A stretch of DNA of 64,000 bases, taken from Astragalus membranaceus (taxonomy: Eukaryota > Streptophyta > Magnoliopsida > Fabales > Fabaceae). Under the pieces are notes generated by a model. It was not told where the DNA came from, did no database searches, and saw only the letters and a program-made list of their open reading frames with translations. The first letter of the stretch is position 1. Every line of letters begins with the position of its first letter. This document shows, piece by piece, positions 44,211 to 57,791 of this stretch. The translations under genes were made by a program, and so were the position numbers. The DNA is taken from positions 188,912,628 to 188,976,627 of the forward strand of contig CM076848.1 of NCBI GenBank assembly GCA_039519185.1, given 5' to 3'.

Positions 44211-45430
44211 TCTCTTTTATCTTAATTCTTATATCCTTGCCATTAAAGAACTCCCCAAAAAGGACCGTATGTGTTGTTGTGTAGGCCTCAGTCCCTCCTT
44301 GGATGCGACATTTCATTAGACTCCCAATGCAACGCCAAGGGGTATTATCCTGGTGAGTTTTGCACGAAGTTGTCAATCAAACATATTCCTACTTTTCACC
44401 TCCGAAGACAACATCTATGAAGGTCTAGTTAGCATGGCATATTTGTATCTCTTGATCATTATTCCATAAAAGACGTAGACTAGAGAGTGACCATAAGTTC
44501 AATACAAAAAGACTGTTAAAACTACAACTTCCTTGTCACTCTTTCTACTCTCCAGGAGCTCTGGATTCCATTTGGAATAATAGATTTCGTCCTGCGTTTT
44601 ACGAATCTTGAGAAGCTTATTAATTGTCGAGGCTGCTGCCAAAACTCGACATTTCCAACATAACCACAACATTAGTTATCTTGTTACTATGCACATCATT
44701 TTTAAAGTGGCTATAAGAAAATTTTATTGGTGCGTTTGATCATTGTCCCAGACATTTTAGTCTACAGGGGTAAATTCATCGGTGTAAACCAACTCATTGG
44801 TAGCACATATACCTATTATCTTGTTAATTAGAAATCAAACCCCTTCCACCCTTTCTAATGCCAACCCTAGTCACCCAACCCTTTATTGGGGAGTGGAGTC
44901 TTATTTTGAGAAGCCTCAAGAGGATTTGATCAGAACAACTTTGGCACATCTATAAGCATCTAAGGTTATTCCCCGACCCTAAAGCCCTGCTTTGCGTTGA
45001 CTATGCAGAGAAAATATTGTCACTAAGGTAGTGTTTTAAAACTTGGACCAGTGACCAGTGACCAACTCGCTGAGTGTCACAAACAAGTAGGTCAATAGTT
45101 GAATAGCATGAAGAAGGTAACAAAAAATATTTATAAATATATGTAGCATAATACCAAGAATTAATGTTAGGCACCGTATATGTTTAGTTGTAAATAATTT
45201 CATATTTGCCATAACTCAACATGAGATTACATGGTATAGGACAATGTGTGCCCAGGGAAAACGTGCATGCACTGGAAAGTTAAGAACATTCTAAATTGGG
45301 CAACACCATTAAATAAAAACAAAGTAAATTCGTGAGCCAAGTGTACCAAGTTTGACTAAGTCGTGAGCATGTCCAATTCAATTGGTAGTAGGTGTTTAAA
45401 AACGTACTACTTATCATAATCATATCATAA
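44211..45430. other. Unassigned stretch
   Basis: No coding signal recognised. Confidence 0.35.
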
Positions 45431-45812
45431 TTACAATCAATCATGAATAGTCCAACTCAGCAGTACAAGTCAGTCTTAAAAAAAAAATCTAAGCAATCAA
45501 CAAGAAAAATACGTGGCTACCAATTCATCACAGCCCATAATCTGATGGCCATGAGAGCAATCTAAGGGAAAAAAAATATTAAATCCTCTTCTTGGCACCT
45601 CCTATGCATGATTTAATGGGCATTCTACATTAATTCTACATTAATTGCATTTTAAATAGGAATGTTATAATCGCATTTTAAATCTGACTAATAACTTAAC
45701 AATACATTAAAATGCTATTTAATTGATTTAAAAATTGGATTGTCCTAATTGGAATGTTTCTTCCCAGATTCAAATACTATCTAGACTACATGTTGACCAT
45801 TAAAAATAGGCT
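45431..45812. repeat. 380-bp dispersed repeat, copy 1
   Basis: Starts ttacaatcaatcatgaatag and ends gttgaccattaaaaata. It is nearly identical to 49405-49782. Confidence 0.9.
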
Positions 45813-46002
45813 AAAAAGCCACGTAATCATCCAAAATGCTATGTGTCGTCCAACTCAGCATTTTGAACAATCTGAACGGCTCAAAATCACTCTCAAAATA
45901 TAGCACAATCTGGACGGCTCACAATCACTAAAATTGCGGCTGCTACTTTTTCAAAAAAGAAAATTGAAAACGTCATTAATAAATAATTGATGGTCAGCTA
46001 TA

Positions 46003-46004
<2 letters not shown>

Positions 46005-46062
<58 letters not shown>
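46005..46062. repeat. (AT)n microsatellite
   Basis: Uninterrupted at-dinucleotide run of about 55 bp. Confidence 0.95.
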
Positions 46063-46063
<1 letters not shown>

Positions 46064-48389
46064 GATGATGATCAGCTATAATTTATTTATACAATTTTTT
46101 TGGCTTGGTCCAATCAGACATGGAATGTGTTTTTGCTGAATTTAATTGTTGAAAAATACATGAAATGTTTACTAAAAACGTCAACATAAAATCAGGGAGG
46201 AAATCACAATTAGGCAGTTGAATGTTTGCTGGAATGTTTAATGAGGAACGTTGAAACCATGAAATGTGCGTGGAATGTGCAACTGGCCGAATTTAAAGGT
46301 ATTATTTACATTCAATCGTGGATTAATTTGGCAAGAAACGTTTCCTATTATACAATCTTTCATTTTAAAATATTTTAAATTTTAAAAATTCATCGTATGT
46401 AAACTTTTGCTGTCAGTTATTAATATTTTAAATTTTAATTGTTTAGTCAGTTCATTACCTATAAAAAAATTATCATCATAATTAAAGTTTTTTTTTGATG
46501 AAATCATTATAACTGCAGTTACTTGGTGCATACTTATCTTGCAAGATTAGTCAATAATCCTTTATACTACTTTTTTTTTCAAAAAATAAAATAACAATAT
46601 ATAAGACTAAATTACAAATTATATGAGTATCATAGATTGGGAATTTTTGTCAAAAAAAAATACATTGGGAATTTTTAGTCAACTTTTTTAGTCAACTTTT
46701 ATATTGTGCTCAAATTTATAACCCTGTTGTGCTCTCTTTGTAGGTCTCCAAATTCTTCACTTGCTTCACTACCTCCCATTTCCACGTCTTCTCTCCATGT
46801 CGTCCTTGACCCTACCCCAGCGACACCAGTTTTATAGTGAGCAGTTTGCATGTGATGATTTAATTAGAACTTAGATGAATATGTTAATTTGTCAATCTCT
46901 TCCTCTCATAGTCATTTTGAGTGATTAATTAATTTAAGTCTATACTTTGTGATTCAAGTATGTTAATTTGATTTTTTTTTCATTGGTATTTCTCTTCGTT
47001 GATTGGCTAACTGAGATAGATATGGATTTGATTTTCGTGAAGTGTAGGAGTCCATCAAAAATAACAATAGCCAAGGAAAAGGAAATGGTGATTGTGAGTT
47101 CGTTTCTCATCATTTTCTACTCACTACATTCGTTTTTATTTTATTCTTCACATGTTGTTTTTCTCATTTTTCTAGATCACAAGAGTCATATCTACAGAGC
47201 TTCTTCAAAAGAAACTCATCTAAGAGAGATGTTATGTAAGTGATTCTTACCTACCATTCACTTCACGCTATACTGTATCAATCTTTCATTTTGTTTCTTT
47301 GCTCTTTTATACTGGTTTGAATGGTCTTTTTCTCTTTCTAAATTTGCAATGATGGTGATATTGACACTCTTTTTAAAGTATATTATTGGAACCTTAGAAA
47401 TGTTTCAACTATAATAGTCCCTAGAGTAGTTAGATGGATATAAATTTAATCTCTCATTACTTTCCAAGGAAAAGTTAAATTATCTTCTACATATTAATGT
47501 GCTTAATTTTGTTTTATGATTTTTGATTTCACGTGGTTATTTTATTGTCTATTACTAATTATACTACTTTAGTGGAATACCTGCCCTGTTTATTCGGAAT
47601 TATAAATTTCAGCACAACATAATATTTGTCCTACAAGGCAATTGGCAGAGGAGGGATACTTGGTGTAACCAATGTCCATATTGAAGAAGTTTAGGTGCAG
47701 AGAATTTTTCTTGAGGCGTAGAATCAGTCTAACATTTGAGTTTTTATTTCAAGCACCTGAAGTGACCAAGATATTCATTTTTTAAAAGATGGAGATTGAA
47801 ATCGTGAATTGGTGCTGGAGAATTTTAAAAGTAACTGCATATTAATATCATCATCGTATCACAGTCATTTGAAGTTTATAAATATTAACACAGAACGTTA
47901 TTTTGGGTTGTTTTTATTAAGTTCCAGCATTTAAAGAGTAAAATCTACGTGGAAATGCAACTAAGAAATACAATGAGAGCACCATCTGAAATTGCATGTA
48001 GATGCAAAAAATGAAAAACAATAAAGAAAGAAAATACTCAAGTTCAACAATGTAAATCGTGAACAAACACTAAATAACTTCACAATATTAATATGTATGT
48101 ATATTGGCACACACGGGGAAAAAGTCTAAACATTCGTTATCAAAAAAAATCTAATACATTTTTTTACAATAAATAATAAATGCCACACATGTCAAATGGC
48201 TTCTAATAAAGCACGCAGACGTAGTGAGCTCATTGATTTATTTTCATTCTAACAAAGACTCCTCTATCAGATATATAGCTACGATACCAATAACATACTA
48301 TCAATAATCTTTTTGTAATTAGAATCTAACTTCAAATCTACCATTTATTAAAAATGTGTTATTACATTCAAATCATCACTATTCATACT
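46063..48389. other. Unassigned stretch
   Basis: AT-rich. A short frame at 46968-47243 has no recognisable domain. No element ends seen. Confidence 0.35.
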
Positions 48390-48560
48390 ATCAATGCATT
48401 CCCACTACCAATTGAGCTAGTGGGAATGCATTGAGCATGTACCTAAGCCTCAGGGTACATGGTTCGATTCCCACGGAAGGAAAAAACTCTACATGGGGTC
48501 GAGAAGATCATGAGTGCATAGCTGCGTAGCCTACTAAGTAAGAAAAGGGCCCAGGATGTT
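48390..48560 (+). mobile_element. Possible tRNA-derived SINE
   Basis: ggttcgattccca at ~48462 matches a polymerase III B box, preceded at a plausible distance by gagctagtggg, a weak A-box-like sequence. No poly-T/A tail or target duplication was resolved, so it could be a chance match. Confidence 0.3.
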
Positions 48561-49205
48561 ACATCGAGAGAAGAGGAAATAAAAGAGAAGAAGAAGAGAT
48601 CAAAACCCCAATCCAAATCATCAATTCTTCCCTCTCCATTTTCGTTTCCATCATCACCATGTTAGTTCATTTCCTATTTGCCCTTCTTTAGCCTTGCAAA
48701 ATTGATAACTAGAGGAGTAGGAGTAAGTTGAAATTTTTGGATGAATGTGGTTTTGAAGGTTCCTAGAGGCTTAGAATCAACCCCATAGTAGATTGAAGAA
48801 GGTTTGAAGCTTGATTTCGAGTTAAGGAGTACTTTGAAGATTGTTGGTGCCTAGGGATTGATGTTTTTTTTTATTTGTTGTAAATTTAAACAAATCGAAT
48901 GACCAAAATTGAGGATGTTAGTATAAGTTCATCTAGAAAGTAATAACAACCAAAAACCTTGCTACATTATGCACTAATTTTTTTTTGCAACTTTTCATGC
49001 ACAAATAAAATGAATGACATGTAAGATAACTGCCGGGATACCAATCACACCATCCATCAAACTCAACACCAGAGTAATAAACGACATCTAACAGATTTTC
49101 ACGAAATAAAAGAAATACCATGTGAGAATTTGAGATTATGAAATATATATCTTTTAATAAAAAATTAAATATATATCTTAGTATATAAAAAAAATATAAG
49201 TTAAT
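48561..49205. other. Unassigned stretch
   Basis: No coding similarity recognised. Confidence 0.35.
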
Positions 49206-49206
49206 T

Positions 49207-49209
<3 letters not shown>

Positions 49210-49241
<32 letters not shown>
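49210..49241. repeat. (AT)n microsatellite
   Basis: Short at-dinucleotide run. Confidence 0.9.
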
Positions 49242-49247
<6 letters not shown>

Positions 49248-49370
49248 CAAAATAGATTTATTTTAGACGGTGTGCAAAGAATTTAACATATAACATAATA
49301 CACTTAAATATACAACTGAATCTTTTTTAGTCCCAAATTAAAAAATCACATTTTAAGTTAAAATAAAATG

Positions 49371-49404
49371 TATACCCGTGTAGTGCACGGGTCATACATA
49401 CTAG
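49371..49404 (+). mobile_element. Helitron-type 3' terminus
   Basis: Stem cccgtg (49375-49380), loop, cacggg (49386-49391), 9 bases, then CTAG (49401-49404) and a host T. This is the hairpin-plus-CTRR end of plant Helitrons. It abuts exactly the start of repeat copy 2, and copy 1 has an A at the corresponding position, fitting A/T insertion. The 5' TC end was not located. Confidence 0.65.
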
Positions 49405-49782
49405 TTACAGTCAATCATGAATAGTCCAACTCAGCAGTACAAGTCAGTCTTAAAAAAAAATCTAAGCAATCAACAAGAAAAATACGTGGCTACCAATTCA
49501 TCACAGCCCATAATCTGATGGCCATGAGAGCAATCTAAGGGAAAAAAAATATTAAATCCTCTTCTTGGCACCTCCTATGCATGATTTAATGGGCATTCTA
49601 CATTAATTCTACATTAATTGCATTTTAAATAGGAATGTTATAATCGCATTTTAAATCTGACTAATAACTTAACAATACATTAAAATGCTATTTAATTGAT
49701 TTAAAAATTGGATTGTCCTGATTGGAATGTTTCTTCCCAGATTCAAATACTATCTAGACCTACATGTTGACCATTAAAAATA
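49405..49782. repeat. 380-bp dispersed repeat, copy 2
   Basis: Counterpart of 45431-45812. It is bounded on the left by the Helitron end and on the right by the MULE insertion at ttaaaaata. Confidence 0.9.
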
Positions 49783-50857
49783 GGCTAAATAGCACTTTTA
49801 GGTTATTTATGTTTGCTCTACGTTTCACTTTGTCCCTTTATCTTTTTTTTTTGGTCCGTTTTGGTCCCTCATGTTTCATTTTTGTTTCATTTTGGTCCCT
49901 CCCGTTAGTTTTTTTTCTAACAGACGCCACGCTGGCAGTTAACTACTAACGTGGCGTCCATATTCATTAAATGACGTGGCAATTTAGTTTTTTAAATTTA
50001 AAAAAACAAAACATAATTTAATCACTGGCTCATCACTTCATCTCACTCATCTTCATCACTCACTCTCGCTTCATCACTGGCTCATCACTTCATCTCGTCC
50101 ATATTCATCTTCATCACTTCTCTCGAACCAAAATCAGAGAAGAGGAGATCACGATGAAGAGATCTCTCAATCTCGCTCTCTCTCGCTTTCAATCACTGGC
50201 TTCATCACTTCGTCTCGCTCATCTTCATCACTCACTCTCGCTCTTTGACTTTCACTCCGCCCAGATCTTCAAACATCAAGATCTCGCCCAGATCTTCAAT
50301 CTCGATCTCTGACTTTCACTCCGTCCAGATCTCGCCCAGATCTTCAAACATCAAGATCAACAACACATCTTCAAACATCAAGATCAACAAAAACTCAGAT
50401 CTTCAGATTCGTTTTGGTCAGATCTTCAGATCAACAAAAACTCAGATCTTCATATTCGTTTTGCCCAGATCTTTGTTTTGTTCTTCTTCAGATTCGTTTC
50501 AGCGAAAACTGTTCTTCGTTATGGTTTATGTTATTTGTTTTACCAAGAATTGTTTATGTTCTTCAGATTCGTTTCTGAGATTCGATTTCATTTGGTGATG
50601 GCTGGGTTTGCATAAAATCGGTTTTGAAGATTTCTGAGCTTTGATTTCATTTCAGAAAGGTCTGTTTCTGTTTTTGAAGATTTACGATTACTGGGTTTGA
50701 AATCAGATCTGGTTGTTAGCCAAAACTGACGGCAGAGACCGAAATGAAACAAAAATGGAACATGAGGGACCAAAACGGATCAAAAAAAAGATAAAGGACC
50801 AAAGTGAAACCTAAAGCAAACATAAAGGACCAAAAGTGCTATTTAGCCTTAAAAATA
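49774..50857. mobile_element. Complete non-autonomous MULE, 1,066 bp
   Basis: Element 49783-50848 has long (~125 bp) inverted ends. Left begins ggctaaatagcacttttagg and right ends with its near-complement (aaaagtgctatttagcc). An exact 9-bp direct duplication ttaaaaata (49774-49782, 50849-50857) flanks it, the size expected for Mutator-like elements. The interior is made of ctcatcttcatcactcactc-type and cagatcttcaaacatcaaga-type simple repeats, without transposase. Confidence 0.9.
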
Positions 50858-53800
50858 CTATCTACATGGTAGAGAGCACATTTCGGGTCCTACTAAAATA
50901 CAAATTCAAATATTCAAAATTTAAATTCTATGTAATTAACCAGCATTTAATATTTCCTTCATAATTAATAAATTAATAAATGCTACACAGGTCTACTATT
51001 GCACCGATAAGGAATGTTTGAATTCGAATTGATTATCATTAACTTATAATTAAAGGGCAATCAATTCAAAAACACAGCAAAAATAGGTCCATTCGTATGG
51101 TTATTTAAGGAAAAATGCATATTAATTTCAAAAAAAAATGCGTATGTGTGCACAACACGGTAAACATTGATGAGCCACAACAAAATCATAGGAATAAAAC
51201 GCGTTTTATTATATTCAACAGAGTTAATGGTGATTGGCCGCAATTCATGGGCTGAGGTCAACCCTATTATTGGCATTCCTTTTTTGTTCCAAGAATGAAA
51301 TTCAAATCTCATTGCTCATTACAAATTGGCAACCGTAATGCATTATGCGTGGCATTCCATTTGAACGACATTCAAGATATCGTTAGGCACTCTTCGTCAG
51401 ACAGACACGTGATACGTCAGATTTCGAGGTTTCTTCAACGCTGTAAGTGATATATCAGTATTTTGTGAAGTTTTTTCTCTCTGCTACTAACGTTTTTTAT
51501 TGTTGTTTTTCAGAAACAGTACATCATTCTTGACCTACATTTTTTTATTCGCTTTGATAAAGTGTGAAAACCCAATTTGGTAACCTTACTTGATTTGCTC
51601 TTCAATCATTGATGCCACTTATTGATGGAGCAAGAATTTGTACGGAGTTCATGTAGGACCGTTGATGTTCTTCTTCCCCATATAAATTGGACATATATGA
51701 AGGTATGGAATTTAATTTTCGAATCTTTATTCTTTCTAACAGTTTGCTTTGTCCATTAACATTTTATGTGTTGTGGCTTTTTGGTGTGTAGATTGGGAAT
51801 GAAGCATTTGTATGAATGTTATCGAGTCTTTAATGTTTTTCCCGTGTTCAAAGTTTATTTATTTTATTGGTTTGCATTTTTACTTGAAGGATTTTTGGAT
51901 CATAATAAATGAAAAGCTTATTTTGTTTGGGTCTATCCCGAGTTACCGTAAGTCATCTTGCCACTCACCTTACCTCTACTATAACTATCCAAACATTTAG
52001 AAGATTCATACATCATAACTTTTCCATTTGGTTTTGATAGATGGCATATGTATTTTTTTTGGGTAAGAGATTGCTTATGTGTGGCAACATGAGCAACATA
52101 TAGGTTATGGAAATATTGCTGATTATACCCACTTTCCTTTGTCAATCCGAAATGCACATTAGAGTTTAGTAACTGAGGGTGATGCATAATTGAGTGATTT
52201 TCAACCACAAAGGTATTAAAAATAAGTTAGCATTGTATAATGGTTTGGGAACTAACCAGATAATATGAGCACTGTTTTTTTGGGTAAATCTGGGTATCCA
52301 CCGCACGGACAGCAGTGACTAATCACTAGCTCATTGAAAGTGCCTCGAGGGGAAAGAGAGAAAGAGGAGAAGCTTCGGAGTAATACTTCCCAATAGTTGT
52401 GTTATGTGAAGTTTTGTGTTTGACAAATCCGTTCGGCTTTTTTATTCTAGAAGCCCAATAGTATAGTTATAGCTGTTTCAAAATTAGTCTTATTTCACAG
52501 GTAAATATATTTTGTTGCCTATATCTATATTCAATATTTCTCTCAAACAAAAAAAATTGTACACAATATTTTTAAATAAAGTTAAAATAAACCAATTACG
52601 TTTAAGGGTAGAATTTAATTAATTAGTATACACTAACAACCCATATATATTTTATAACGTCAATTAATTGAAAATGGACACATAAAAAAAATCTGACTTT
52701 ATTCCAATTATCTTGAAAGTCACATCTACCATTATTTATTATTAATTGACAGTGTAAAAAAGTTTTACCTGTTGGTGCTTCTAGAATGGTATTATAATTT
52801 AACTAGGAGTGACGATTTCTACCCGTTCATGGGGATCTCCACGGGGACTGCCCCCTTCGAGACCCCATCGGGATGGGGACAGGGGAGGGACAAGGATCGT
52901 ATCCTCGGCCCAGAGTACATTACATAAATACTTTATTATAAATGTATATTAAACTATTACTAATTGATATAGTTAGTCATTTCTTTTTTTTTTTATAAAA
53001 AAATATTCGTAAAATATCAAAATGGGCTCACTTTTATGTTATTGTTTATTTGATATTTTTTGATATCAAAATAAGAAAAGAAGAAAAACATTTAAATTTC
53101 TATATTAAAATACAGATTCCCGTGTTAATGCTATCAGATTTATCCAGCTGGCACTATTCATCACGTGTGTGACGTGTGATTTTGCGGAAAATTGCAAGGC
53201 TATCAGACAGGTACTTATATCTGATTTATCTTTATACAAAAATAAGACAAGATATTAGATCCATTAGCAGGACTCTGCAAGATTTTGGACAATAGATTAA
53301 CTGTCATAGCTTGAAGTTAGCTTTACCCTACCTGTCACAAACAATTAGAACTACAACCACTAGAATAAATGTCATTAGTTAGCATGAGATGTAAATTTGT
53401 GTCAGTATGAGAGGGAGGGAGTAAAGAATTAGATGGAAATAAAGTTATGTTAATGGTTAGTATCCGTACTTCTGATTGAAATCGTGATGCCCATCCATTC
53501 GCATCGGCACCTCCATTTGAAAATATTCCTCCAGTAGCCAGAGAGGCCTAGCGTGTTCAAGCCCACTTTGACCTAAAAGTGATGCATTCCTTACCATTGA
53601 GGTTACCCGCAAAATTTCTGCTCCAAAAATGTCAATTTTCAAGAATAAGAAAGTAACCATGTTGCATCCAATCATATTGCGCCTTCGAAAGCCCCTTTCT
53701 TCAAACACCCCAGAACACTTACATGCATGGTTCCAAAGCATCCCTATTCCCCTCTCCAACCATGTTTTGTTCCTTTCACACTAACCTGTTCCATCCTTTC

Positions 53801-55984
53801 AGGTCCCGTTTGAAATATAATCTAACTAATGCATCATTGGTTTTTACTTTTTTCCTTTTTTTATTCATAATTCATAACCAGTGCGTACATTGCAATTTCG
53901 TCAAATTTAAGAAATATATATTATTGATATTTCGATGTACGTTATATATTAGTATTTTCAATAATTTCTAAATAAGTATTTTTTCTTAAAATAAAAAATG
54001 TGCGACTACAAAAATAAAATTTATATCATGTAATCCTTAACTCATCTCAATAAAATAAGCACAAATGTTGAATTTCCTCTTAATTAGCTACGCACTTGGT
54101 TTCATCCATGAATATAGTCACTTGAGTTAACAACTTCGGATATTTGACTACTTCTTAACTCAGATTGCATCATCATAGGGGACTTGTCTTTGTAAGGAAC
54201 TAGGGACATTACAATTTTGTGTGTGAGTTTCATGTGGCAATTTTCACTTCCTCAAAAAACCAAAAATAAAATTTATATTAGATATTATATGAGATTTAAC
54301 ATTATATCATATTATATTCAAACTTCACAAATTGGATACAATTTTACGGTGAGATGTGACATTAGTTGGAGCTATTTTATTTGTTTTGTTAAATATATAG
54401 TAATGTACGCATTTATATTTTTTTATGACCAAAATAAATGCATTTATGTTGAATATCATATTTCATATTTTTAGCAAAAAAAAAATCGCATTTCATATTA
54501 AAAGAATTTTTTTTATATATATATATATATGCATTAAAAGGATTTTTCTTTATAACTAAATGATTATACGGAAATATATGCTACTTGTTTTTTGGAGGAA
54601 CAGTATATCGTTTTGTCTTCCATTCTATGTAATTAATGTAATTAATTAAAAATAATGTTAAACCCACTTTGTATCTGCAGTGATACGGTTCAATGCTCAC
54701 TTTCCCAATTTAGGTTTTGAAGCTTCACCTAGTTTCGTGAATGCCAAATTAATTCATCTCTATTTCACACCGTTTGCATCGCAAATCAGGTATTGCAGCT
54801 TCACATCGTTTCCTCAATTCGACTTCTATTTGGGAATTAGCAAAATCGTTTCTTGGTTTGAGTTTCACATTGTTTCGTTGATGAAACAACCTTCGCGAGC
54901 TGATCTTGATTTCGTGATTCAACTTGTTTGTTGATTACGAAGGTGAATCCCAAATTTCTGTGTGTGGTTGCTCAGTGAAGATAACTTGTGCCAGAAATAG
55001 AGGTTGAGAATTTTCGAGGAAGTGCATATCACTGTGATGATGGATTTGGAGGGAGAGATCGTGATTGAGGATAAAGGGAAAAGAAACAAACTGGAGTTGG
55101 GAATATGCGATGATGGTGACAGGGATTCAGTTTTTCTTCCCCTTTTCTATTTTCTCTGTGGTGGAGAATGTGTGAGTATCAACGTGAGTTCAATCGTAGG
55201 AACAGAACGGAGAAAGTTCCCGTCCGAAGCAACACTCTCGCGAGCTCCACTCTGATGCCGACGACATATCTGCAACCACAACATCAAGAAACTGAATTAG
55301 TTGTTATCAACATTAAGGTAACTTCTCTTGTCATTTGAAAATCATCTGCTTCAAATCGTCGGATAATAAATTGTAAGATATAGTATCGATCTATCATAAA
55401 AACTAACGAATATTTATTCAATATTGCATTACTATGTGCATCACTTACTGGTTGATTTTTTTCTTTCGATATCAAGTGATCGCTATGGGAGGACACTTGC
55501 AGCTCCTATTGTGAATAACACCAACTATATTTTAACGGTGCCCGATATTGGTGAGTTTTACAATTTCTTTCAACCACCAATACCGTTTCTTAAAGTTGAT
55601 TGCTGGCTGACATGAACTAACTAATAATTCTTGTCACTTGGAGGGTATTGCATCTATACGTTGTGGCCTTATACACATTTGTGAAATGTGCATCTTCTTT
55701 ACTCGTTGAAGTACTATCGGTGAATGGAACTGCTATTTTCTTTAATGAGGTAATCGTTTTCTAAATATTTTTTTGTAATTATTTACTTATACTACCGCTG
55801 TAGTCGACCTTCCATTGTGTCATAGGTAAAAACTTAATATACATAGAAAATACCTGATAATGTGAAGAGGATGATAAATATATGGCACTCTATTATAAAG
55901 AATATAGTAGACTAAAGTTTAATATATATCGTAACAACAACACGTTAAATTCTTGATAAGTGCTTATGTAATTTAATCCTACTA

Positions 55985-55985
<1 letters not shown>
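50858..55985. other. Unassigned 5-kb stretch
   Basis: AT-rich with short frames of no recognised family (for example 53457-53759 minus, 55004-55255 plus). A G-rich block near 52830-52920 (repeats of gggga and ggggac) resembles the G/C-rich motifs of some plant transposon ends but has no defined borders. Confidence 0.35.

Positions 55986-56043
<58 letters not shown>
55986..56043. repeat. (AT)n microsatellite
   Basis: About 55 bp of alternating at, ~80 bp downstream of the Helitron helicase stop codon. Confidence 0.95.
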
Positions 56044-56044
<1 letters not shown>

Positions 56045-56122
56045 TAATATCGTAACAATAACAATCTTATGTAATTAAATAGTCCAACAAATAAAAAACT
56101 CCAACACATGGTTTTTTTACAT

Positions 56123-57708
56123 CTAAACATTGTCAAAGACTTCACGATATACCACATTCTTAGTGGATGTGGATGTCTTTTTTTCCTCATCAAGAATTAA
56201 TAACTTAAGTCCCTTACGTGACTTCACCCTCGATAGAGCAACGTATAACTCCCCATGTGTGAAAACTGGTTTGGAGAGATATATCCCAACGTGTGATAAT
56301 GACTGCCCTTGTTAATTGTCATAGCAAAACAGAGGGAAATTGGGAATTGTCTCCGCTGAAACTTAAAAGGCAGTCCTGCATCGCTTGGAACCATATTCAT
56401 CCTAGGGATATTTTGTCACCTATGTTCTTTCCGGTAAGCACGGTTGCACCGATTATATTCTTTCCAAGCTCATTGACCATGAGTCTTGTACCATTGCAGA
56501 GGCCACCTGACTAGTCAATGTTTCTCATCAGCATCACAGGAACACCGACTTTAAGCTTGATAATGTGGTTTGGAATACCTGAGCATTTGATTTCATTTAA
56601 GAATTCAGTAGTGAACCATTCATTCGGAATGTCAGTGTCTTCATCTGATTTACATACGGAGTCAGAACTAAGATATTCAACTTCCTCCCCAGAAATTTGA
56701 CTAATCATGAAATCATTAACTTCAGCAACTGACTCTAATGTCGGGGCAAGTATGCCTCTTTCTTCTAAGAAGTGATGGCCCTGCATGTTAGTGAGTATGT
56801 CTGGATATGTGAAGTCTACCAACATCAGGATGTGATTTTCCTGGTCTGTTATGAGAAGATCAGGAGGGATGTCAACTGTGGCCTCGCTGAGTTCATTTGC
56901 GTTGGAATTCCCATCACCAATAGATAAAATCCATTCTCCGAATTGTTTTATCTCTTCTCTAACGGATTCTATGATAGATCCACCAAGTCTCATGTTTTTT
57001 GTAAGCCTGAGTACGTTGCAGTGACTCCATAAGTTAGATGAGTTTATGGATGAAGCAACTATTTGTTCCCTTGATGCTTCTCTAACAACCGGCAATATCT
57101 GTCGAAAATCACCACCTAGGACAATAGCCTTGCCTCCAAAAGGTTTATTAGCATTTTCCTTATTTTCTGCTGACATTATGTCACGGAGTGTCCTATCAAA
57201 GGCCTCAAAACAATGTTTGTGCGTCATCGGTGCTTCGTCCCAAATGATTAATTGGCACGACTGAGTAGTTTTGCTCGAGCGCTACCTTGATTGATGCTAC
57301 CAGGGAGTAGTAATGCGACAATACCACTCGTTGCAACACAAAGAACAATAATTCCTTCAGCTCTAAGTGCGGCAGATATTGTGTTCCATAAATATGTTTT
57401 ACCTGTGCCACCATATCTGTCTAAGAAGAAAAATCCTCCTCGACCTGAAAGAACAACATGCATGATGGCATCGAATGCTTTTCGTTGCTCATCAGTCAAG
57501 CCCTGCAACAGTTGTTGGTGAAGTCTGTCCATCTCATCTCTATTGTAATTGAGTTCTTCAGCAATCAACTTGTTTTGGAAGTCAAATCCATCAGCCAGAT
57601 TGGGGTATGGCATTGTGAAGTCAGCTAGCGATCTTCCATTTGGACGAAGCAAATTTTCCAGCTCTGTAAGACATAAATTTTTTAGGTCATCTTCCACAAC
57701 CTGTAGAT
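56123..57708 (-). pseudogene. Helitron RepHel, PIF1 helicase segment
   Basis: Starts DLQVVEDDLKNLCLTELENL, then Walker A as RYGGTGKT (family GYGGTGKT) near 57400, with a ~60-bp deletion after ALLLPG. A 1-bp loss near 57248 precedes IIWDEAPMTHKHC (Walker B). It continues with GGDFRQILPVV and LTKNMRL, then VGVPVMLMRNID and a TAG at 56511-56513. Sequence continues as GGLCNGTRLMVNELG and then, after a 1-bp loss near 56317, HVGIYLSKPVFTHGELYVAL and the end at TAG 56123-56125. Superfamily 1 DNA helicase of the PIF1 group; non-functional here. Confidence 0.85.
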
Positions 57709-57791
57709 CTGAAATGCATATAGTTAGATATGGCATGTATATAACCTAGTGTGATAAAAGTGTTAAATTTATAGTAGTTGTTTGGTAATAC

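Noticed and set aside
48390..48560. A genuine tRNA gene at the B-box-like site
   Set aside because: No cloverleaf can be drawn with a 7-bp acceptor stem and anticodon arm; at most a tRNA-derived SINE.
45431..49782. The 380-bp repeats as LTRs of one retrotransposon
   Set aside because: No primer-binding site, purine tract, target duplication or pol coding between them; boundaries coincide with other elements.
53457..53759. A 100-codon minus-strand frame (MERGIGMLWNHACKC)
   Set aside because: No recognised domain, no splice or promoter context; insufficient support for a gene call.
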